Assembly: GCF_900094555.1 (NCBI RefSeq)
Contig: NZ_FMAC01000003.1
Location: forward strand, 434,001-498,000
Source: Martinezella hainanensis
Lineage (GTDB): Bacteria > Pseudomonadota > Alphaproteobacteria > Rhizobiales > Rhizobiaceae
Direction: 5' to 3'
Length of the DNA: 64,000 nucleotides
In this document: positions 59,028 to 64,000 of the stretch, in pieces
Position numbering within the stretch: position 1 is the first letter of the stretch
Layout: each line of letters begins with the position of its first letter
The notes under the pieces: model-generated
Database searches by the model: none
What the model saw: the letters and a program-made list of their open reading frames with translations, nothing else
What the model was told of the DNA's origin: nothing
Made by a program: the position numbers and the translations under genes

Positions 59028-60623
59028 ATGACGACTTACGACTACATCATCGTCGGTGGTGGCTCCTCGGGCTGCGTGCTGGCAAACCGCTTGTCGGAAA
59101 ATCCGGCGCATAAGGTGCTGCTGATCGAGTCGGGACGCCGGGACTCGGACCCATGGATCCATATCCCCGCTACCTTCTTCAAGGTGCTCGGCAAGGGCAT
59201 CGACATTCACCCCTATGCCTCGAACCCTGATAAGGGCCTGAACGGGCGGCCGAGCATCGTGCCGCAGGGCAATGTACTGGGCGGCGGCAGCTCCGTGAAC
59301 GCGATGATCTACATTCGCGGCCATCGCAACGACTATGACACCTGGTCACAGATGGGCTGCCAGGGCTGGTCCTACGAGGATGTGCTGCCGGCTTTCCGCT
59401 CGCTTGAGAACAATGAGCGGCTGAACGGCGAGTACCATGGCAGCAAGGGTGGCTTGCGCGTTTCCGATCCGCGTCATCGCCATCCCCTGAGCGAAGCCTT
59501 CATCAAGGCGGCGACCGAAATCGGCATTCCCCATAATGACGATTTCAACGGTGCGGATCAGGCCGGAGTCGGCTTCTATCAGAGCACTACCTATGGTGGT
59601 CGGCGCTGGAGTTCGGCGCAAGCCTTTTTGCGCGAAGCAGAGAAGCGGCCGAACCTGACCGTGTTCACGGAGCGCAAGGTCGCTCGCATCCTGTTCGAAG
59701 GGCAGAAGGCCGTCGGCGTCGAGCTGCTCGACGGCACGATCTTCAAGGCATCGCGCGAAATCGCGCTCACCGCCGGCGCCATTGCAACGCCGAAAATCCT
59801 TCAGCTGTCGGGTATCGGTGACGGCGAACATCTTTCCTCGCTCGGCATCAAGGTCGTAGCGGATTTGCCCGGCGTCGGTGCCAATTATCAGGATCATCTG
59901 GAAGTGCCGGTGCAGGGCGAAACGCGCGAGCCGATCTCGATCCTCGGCCATGACAAGGGGCTTCGGGCCGCCGGTCATATGCTGCGTTATCTGACTTCGC
60001 ATCGCGGGTTGTTGACGTCCAACGTTGTCGAATGTGGCGGCTTTATCGATACGGCTGGCACCGGACAGCCGGATGTGCAGTTCCATGTTCTGCCTGTTCT
60101 GATCGGTTTCGTCGACCGTGACCCCGAGCCGGGTCACGGCTTGAGTATCGGTCCGTGCTATCTGCGGCCGCGCTCACGCGGCTGGATAAGGCTGAAGAGC
60201 AAAAATCCGACCGAGCAGACGGATTTTAATGCCAATCTGTTGTCCGACCCCGCTGATCTTGAAACTCTGGTGCGCGGTGTCGAAACGGCGATCCGCATCC
60301 TTGATGCGCCGGCGCTTGCCAAGCTGGTCAAGCGCCGCCTGCTGCCGAAGCCCGGTGTCGAGAAGGATCCCGAAGCCCTGCGCGATTACATCCGGCAATC
60401 CTGCAAGACGGTGTTCCACCCCGCGGGCACAGCCCGCATGGGCCGGGCGGATGATCGCATGGCCGTTGTCGGGCCGGACCTGAAGGTGCGTGGGATCGAG
60501 GGGCTGCGTGTGTGCGACGCCTCCGTCATGCCGACCCTGGTATCCGGCAACACCAATGCCCCGACGATGATGATCGCGGCAAAGGCCGCTGCCTTCATGA
60601 CTGGAAAGGCGATTTCCGGCTGA
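59028..60623 (+). CDS. GMC family FAD-dependent alcohol oxidoreductase
   Basis: This 531-residue enzyme has the dinucleotide fold YDYIIVGGGSSGCVLANRLSE at the N-terminus, GNVLGGGSSVNAMIYIRG (GMC signature 1), GAIATPKILQLSGIG (signature 2), and the C-terminal active-site pair FHPAGTARMG (His) and NTNAPTMM (Asn). It belongs to the choline/alcohol dehydrogenase branch, which passes electrons to a quinone or another acceptor. The aldehyde dehydrogenase gene lies immediately upstream. The stop TGA is in the three-base loop of a perfect hairpin (60610-60634). Confidence 0.93.
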   Translation: MTTYDYIIVGGGSSGCVLANRLSENPAHKVLLIESGRRDSDPWIHIPATFFKVLGKGIDIHPYASNPDKGLNGRPSIVPQGNVLGGGSSVNAMIYIRGHRNDYDTWSQMGCQGWSYEDVLPAFRSLENNERLNGEYHGSKGGLRVSDPRHRHPLSEAFIKAATEIGIPHNDDFNGADQAGVGFYQSTTYGGRRWSSAQAFLREAEKRPNLTVFTERKVARILFEGQKAVGVELLDGTIFKASREIALTAGAIATPKILQLSGIGDGEHLSSLGIKVVADLPGVGANYQDHLEVPVQGETREPISILGHDKGLRAAGHMLRYLTSHRGLLTSNVVECGGFIDTAGTGQPDVQFHVLPVLIGFVDRDPEPGHGLSIGPCYLRPRSRGWIRLKSKNPTEQTDFNANLLSDPADLETLVRGVETAIRILDAPALAKLVKRRLLPKPGVEKDPEALRDYIRQSCKTVFHPAGTARMGRADDRMAVVGPDLKVRGIEGLRVCDASVMPTLVSGNTNAPTMMIAAKAAAFMTGKAISG

Positions 60624-60634
60624 GCCGGAAATCG
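60610..60634 (+). terminator. Hairpin with the GMC stop codon as its loop
   Basis: CGATTTCCGGC (60610-60620), loop TGA (60621-60623, the stop codon), GCCGGAAATCG (60624-60634): a perfect 11-pair stem. The transporter operon starts 49 bases later, so it may be an internal attenuator or stabiliser. Confidence 0.6.
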
Positions 60635-60682
60635 GGCAAGCAAAGAGCCCGTGGGGAACGGGACAACAACTGGGAGGAGACA

Positions 60683-61936
60683 ATGCCTATCAATCTGAGA
60701 GGGCTGGCGATCAGCCTTTTTCTAATGCTCGTGTCTGCGTTCAGCGCGCATGCGGCCACATCCTGCGGCGACAATAGCGGCAAGCCGGCAACAGGTGAGC
60801 CGATCATCATCGGCGCCATCACCGGCAAGACCGGACCGGACGACTTCTCAAATTCCACCAAGGCAGCAAAGGCCTATTTCGATTGCCTGAACGCCAATGG
60901 CGGCATCAAGGGCCGGCCGGTCAAGTATCTGGTCGAGGATGACCAGTGGAATCCGGAAATCGCCGCGCAGCTCGCCGCAAAGCTCGTCAACGACGAGAAG
61001 GCCGTGCTGATGGTCGGCAATTCCAGCTATGTCGAATGCGGGGCGAATGCCGATTTCTACAAGAAGTCGGGCATTCTTGTCGTCGCCGGCGTCGGCGTGC
61101 CGCGTGAATGCTATTTCGCTGAGAATTATGCGCCGACCAATGCCGGCCCGCGTGTCTCCATGCTTGGTGCTATGGGTTATGCGCTCGACAAGCTGAATGC
61201 GAAGTCCGTCGTCTGCATCGGCCCGAACATCCCGAATGTCGGCACATGGTCCTGCGATGGCGTGATGCTGCTTGCGAAGGAAAAGGGCTTTGCCGCGCAG
61301 ACGATCCTGATGGATCCGGGGTCGGCTGATGCCACGTCGATCATCCTGCAAGCAGCTTCCAGCAAGCCCGATGTCATCGTGCTCGGCCTGTCGAAGGGCG
61401 TGGCCGTGCCGCTGCTGACGGCGGCTGAAGAGCAGGGCCTGAACCAGACGATCACCTTCCTCAGCGCAGCCTCTGCCTATGATCTCTCTGTTCCCACCAC
61501 CATCGGTTCGGGTTGGGACGGAAAATTCTATGTGAACATGGAATTCAACGATCTCAATGCGCAGACCCCGGACAATCAGAACTGGCTCGCCGTCATGGAT
61601 CAGTACGGCCAGAAGTCCGACCCGCGCGATACCTTCGCCCAGGCGGGTTATCTTGCGGCACGTATTGCCGAAAAGGCGCTGATGACGCTCGATCCGGCCA
61701 ATATCAACCGCGAGACCGCCTCTGCCGCCGTGCGAGGGATCAAGGATTTCAAGAGCGATATCTTCTGCGCCCCGTGGTACTTCGGCGATGGTCAGCCGCG
61801 CCACAATGCGAACTCGACGACGCGCATGGCTGTCAGCGAAGGCGGCAAGTGGAAAGTCGTTTCCGATTGCGCACCGTCGCCGGATCCGGAGCTGAAAGAC
61901 GTCCGTGCCTTCGAAAAGTCTGCTGGCATCAACTGA
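60683..61936 (+). CDS. Branched-chain amino acid type ABC transporter binding protein
   Basis: This 417-residue protein has a signal peptide (NLRGLAISLFLMLVSAFSAH, cleavage AHA-AT, residue about 25). PIIIGAITGKTGPDDFSNSTKAAKAYFDCLNANGGIKGRPVKYLVEDDQWNPEIAAQLAAKLVNDEKAVLMVGN is the family fold of Leu/Ile/Val-type (Peripla_BP_6) proteins. ATG 60683 follows GGGAGGAGA. It binds the substrate for the LivH/LivM-type permeases next door. Because it is in line with alcohol/aldehyde oxidation genes, its ligand may be the alcohol substrate or an amino-acid-like compound rather than leucine. Confidence 0.9.
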   Translation: MPINLRGLAISLFLMLVSAFSAHAATSCGDNSGKPATGEPIIIGAITGKTGPDDFSNSTKAAKAYFDCLNANGGIKGRPVKYLVEDDQWNPEIAAQLAAKLVNDEKAVLMVGNSSYVECGANADFYKKSGILVVAGVGVPRECYFAENYAPTNAGPRVSMLGAMGYALDKLNAKSVVCIGPNIPNVGTWSCDGVMLLAKEKGFAAQTILMDPGSADATSIILQAASSKPDVIVLGLSKGVAVPLLTAAEEQGLNQTITFLSAASAYDLSVPTTIGSGWDGKFYVNMEFNDLNAQTPDNQNWLAVMDQYGQKSDPRDTFAQAGYLAARIAEKALMTLDPANINRETASAAVRGIKDFKSDIFCAPWYFGDGQPRHNANSTTRMAVSEGGKWKVVSDCAPSPDPELKDVRAFEKSAGIN

Positions 61937-61994
61937 GCTCTGACGCCTGCTATCGGCTTCGCGGCAAAAGTCGCGGAGCCGAACGACCTTACAC

Positions 61995-62098
61995 ATCGGC
62001 TCGAAAATCGGGATCGATTTTCGGAAAGCTCGATGCGTTGATCTAAAGCGTTACGGCGTCCTTCGCGTGTCTGAAAGCGCGCAGCGCCGTAGAGGATC
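61995..62098. repeat. Rhizobial-type mosaic repeat region
   Basis: CGAAAATCG (62002-62010), GGAT, CGATTTTCG (62015-62023) forms a nine-pair stem. ACGGCG/CGCCGT further on forms a second. The first stem, followed by GGAAAGCTCGATGCG, resembles the palindromic units found between many rhizobial genes, and is related in type to the element at 38451-38500. It lies in the gap before the LivH-type gene. Confidence 0.45.
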
Positions 62099-62103
62099 GA
62101 TCC

Positions 62104-62970
62104 ATGAACCTTCTACCTTTCGTCATTTCCGGGCTGGGGATCGGTGCCGTCTATGCGCTGTCCGGCGTCGGTCTTGTCGTCCTGTTTCGGGCGACCGGCG
62201 TTCTCAATTTCGCATTCGGAGCCTTCGGTGCGATCGGAGCCCATTGCGCCTGGCAACTGCTGGAGTGGAAGATGCCGCTCGCCGTTGCCATCCTAGCCGC
62301 CGTTGCCGTCTCGACGGCGATCAGTTTTCTCTACGGGCGGGTCTTCGCGCCCATGCTGTCGCATCGCGATATCGTCGTGCGCGCTGTCGGCACCCTCGCG
62401 CCGGCGCTGATCCTGATCGCCATCATGGGCGTCATCTGGGGCGAGCTGCCGCGTCGTCTTCAGTTCCCGACCGACCAGATGTTCGTTTCTCTCTTCGCCG
62501 TGCGCCTGACCTGCACGCGCATCATCGCGATCATCCTCGCCGTCGTCATGGTCGTGGCGATCACGCTGCTTTTGACCCGCACGCGCCTTGGCTTGGATAT
62601 GCGCGCGCTCGCCAATGATCGCGATCTCAGCGCGGTTCTCGGCGTGCGCATCCTTTACACGGAAACCGCTGCCTGGATCATGACCGGCATTTTCTCCGGG
62701 TTTGCCGGCCTGTTGCTGGCCGATCTCGTCCGGTTGCAGGGCACCTTTCTCACCCTGCTGGTGATCCCGGCAATCGCCGCAGCGATCCTCGGCCAGCTGC
62801 AGTCGCTTTGGCAAACGGCCGTTGCCGGCATCTTGATCGGTATCGCCGAAGCCGTGCTGACGCCGATCGCCTGGATATCGCCGTATCGCGCAGCAGCGCC
62901 TTTCATCATCGCGCTCCTCGCGGTCACCATTCTTGGAGGCACGGCCAGGGCCGCGTTGAAGGACCGATGA
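62104..62970 (+). CDS. livH: Branched-chain amino acid type ABC transporter permease (LivH type)
   Basis: This 288-residue, eight- or nine-helix permease has NLLPFVISGLGIGAVYALSGVGLVVLFRATGVLNFAFGAFGAIGAH, which is the classic LivH opening (GAIYALIALG...NFAHG), and later LGVRILYTETAAWIMTGIFSGFAGLL, the ATPase-docking region. ATG 62104 follows GAGG (62092-62095). It overlaps the LivM-type gene by four bases (ATGA). Substrate assignment depends on the binding protein at 60683. Confidence 0.9.
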   Translation: MNLLPFVISGLGIGAVYALSGVGLVVLFRATGVLNFAFGAFGAIGAHCAWQLLEWKMPLAVAILAAVAVSTAISFLYGRVFAPMLSHRDIVVRAVGTLAPALILIAIMGVIWGELPRRLQFPTDQMFVSLFAVRLTCTRIIAIILAVVMVVAITLLLTRTRLGLDMRALANDRDLSAVLGVRILYTETAAWIMTGIFSGFAGLLLADLVRLQGTFLTLLVIPAIAAAILGQLQSLWQTAVAGILIGIAEAVLTPIAWISPYRAAAPFIIALLAVTILGGTARAALKDR

Positions 62971-64000
62971 CCATTCAGGAGCAAACAATCGCCCCAACAG
63001 CTGAAAGCCTATCGATGGTGCGTCTGCCCAAGCAGCTTCTTCATGTGCCCGTGACGATGGTGATCTTCTCGCTCGTCGTTGCCTTGCTTGCCAATTCCTT
63101 CTGGCTGTCCGCGGCAACCTCGGCTGTCGCTCTGTCGCTGTCTGTTGCCGGGCTTGCCATTCTCTACGGTCAGCTCGGTCTTGTCTCCCTTTGCCAGTTC
63201 GCCCTTGTCGGCGTCGGCGGCTGGGTGACGCTTCGCGTCGGCCACGCCTTTCATCCGCCGTTCGAATTGAGCCTGCTTGCCGGCGGTGTCGTTGCTTCGG
63301 TGGTGGGGTTGGCATTCGGCGCGCCGGCCTTGCGCCTGCGCGGTCTTTATCTCGCGCTCGTGACGCTGATGCTCGCCGGCGCCTTCCAGATCGTCATCAG
63401 CGCCTGGGGTTTTCCGGATGGCGGTCCCGGCTTCCTCGGTCGGGCCGATGGTTCCGGCCGCGCGATGCTGGCAAGGCCTGTTATCGCCGATGGGGAAGTC
63501 TCCTATTTCCTCTATGTCTGTGCAGTGGCGGCGATCGGTCTGCTGATCGCGCAATGGCATAAGCTTGCCCGTCCCGGCCGGGCATGGGCGCTGATCCGCA
63601 AGGGCGAGACGGTTGCCGTTGCAAGCGGTGTCAACGTGCTGATCTACAAGGCCTGGGCGTTTGCATTGAGCGGCTTTCTCGCCGGTCTTGCCGGCGGACT
63701 GCTGGCGGGCAATGTCGGCCAGCTCGATGGGCGCGCCTTTGGCGCCTTCGAAAGCCTCAACCTCTTCGCGCTTGCGATCGTCGGCGGTGTCTTCAACTGG
63801 TACGGTGCCATCATCGCTGGCCTGCTGCTGCGTGCCGTGCCGGCGCTGCTCACCGATCTCGGCATAGACGGCTATGTCACGATCGGGATTTTCGGCGTCG
63901 CCCTTTTTCATGCGCTGGCGACCGCACCGACCGGCATTGCCGGGCAGATATCGGGTCTCATCGCCTGGCTGAATGCCGCTCTTTCCCGGGGGAGGACGCG
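62967..64000 (+). CDS. livM: Branched-chain amino acid type ABC transporter permease (LivM type), C-terminus outside window
   Basis: The frame opens with ATG 62967 overlapping the LivH stop and runs without a stop to the right edge (344 full codons). It has LivM features: SLSVAGLAILYGQLGLVSLCQFALVGVGGWVTLRVG (helices 2-3), APALRLRGLYLALVTLMLAGAFQ, LIRKGETVAVASGVNVLIYKAWAFALSGFLAGLAGGLLAG (the docking loop and helix), and ESLNLFALAIVGG. The gene continues beyond the window, and the ATPases are expected there. Confidence 0.88.
   Translation, partial: MTIQEQTIAPTAESLSMVRLPKQLLHVPVTMVIFSLVVALLANSFWLSAATSAVALSLSVAGLAILYGQLGLVSLCQFALVGVGGWVTLRVGHAFHPPFELSLLAGGVVASVVGLAFGAPALRLRGLYLALVTLMLAGAFQIVISAWGFPDGGPGFLGRADGSGRAMLARPVIADGEVSYFLYVCAVAAIGLLIAQWHKLARPGRAWALIRKGETVAVASGVNVLIYKAWAFALSGFLAGLAGGLLAGNVGQLDGRAFGAFESLNLFALAIVGGVFNWYGAIIAGLLLRAVPALLTDLGIDGYVTIGIFGVALFHALATAPTGIAGQISGLIAWLNAALSRGRT

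Noticed and set aside
57909..59324. 471-codon minus-strand frame opposite the aldehyde and GMC dehydrogenase genes
   Set aside because: It covers the catalytic regions of two clear enzymes on the plus strand and has no domain signature.
1..64000. CRISPR arrays, tRNA, rRNA, insertion sequences or phage genes
   Set aside because: Scanned for repeated spacers, tRNA-like cloverleafs, transposase motifs and integrase motifs; none was found.

Overview
The window looks like a catabolic and transport region from a GC-rich alphaproteobacterium of the Rhizobiaceae (Rhizobium-like). The evidence is the codon usage, the large number of ABC and MFS transporters with paired GntR/LysR/AraC/XRE regulators, a Ros/MucR-type regulator, and rhizobial-type intergenic palindromic repeats (38451-38500 and 61995-62098). 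I see no rRNA, tRNA, CRISPR array, insertion sequence, phage gene or replication gene. Such a profile is common on a chromid or megaplasmid, but the sequence cannot prove that.

Layout. 1-12.9 kb: a truncated MalT-like ATP-binding regulator faces a nine-gene operon. The operon holds an oligopeptide-type ABC transporter (two permeases, one fused double ATPase, one binding protein), two copies each of a HyuA-type hydantoinase/oxoprolinase and of a DUF917 protein, and an isoaspartyl peptidase. 12.9-20.8 kb: a GNAT acetyltransferase, then two sugar-acid-type modules (GntR/MFS/DapA-like lyase and GntR/IlvD-type dehydratase/MFS). 20.8-24.9 kb: two acetyltransferases and two flavin-dependent (luciferase-fold) monooxygenases. 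25-29 kb: an XRE-cupin regulator divergent from an omega-amino-acid:pyruvate aminotransferase, then a cobalamin riboswitch, a small frame interrupted by TGA, and a glutathione-independent-type formaldehyde dehydrogenase. 29-38.4 kb: a histone-H1-like basic protein, an exported inorganic pyrophosphatase, a GlxA-type regulator with an SDR, a GT2 glycosyltransferase, a secreted GH5 glycosidase, a SnoaL-like protein and a YbfB-type MFS divergent from a LysR regulator.

38.5-46.6 kb: a second peptide ABC operon on the minus strand, ending in an M14 metallocarboxypeptidase and beginning with an overlapping 46-codon frame, divergent from a GntR/FCD regulator. 46.8-50.3 kb: a Set-type sugar efflux MFS and a GntR-CynX-like MFS pair. 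50.4-55.7 kb: a MucR-like protein lacking zinc ligands, a Nudix hydrolase, a secreted alpha/beta hydrolase, a PadR-DUF1700-DUF2807 envelope module and a serine beta-lactamase-fold hydrolase. 55.9-64 kb: MarR and AraC (FeaR-like) regulators, an aldehyde dehydrogenase, a GMC alcohol oxidoreductase and a branched-chain-type ABC transporter that runs off the right edge.

How the genes fit together: the region reads as a series of self-contained uptake-plus-degradation cassettes, each with its own regulator and usually a visible palindromic operator. The least ordinary parts are the doubled HyuA/DUF917 peptide-import locus and the B12 riboswitch, whose nearest start codon leads into an in-frame stop just ahead of a formaldehyde dehydrogenase gene.
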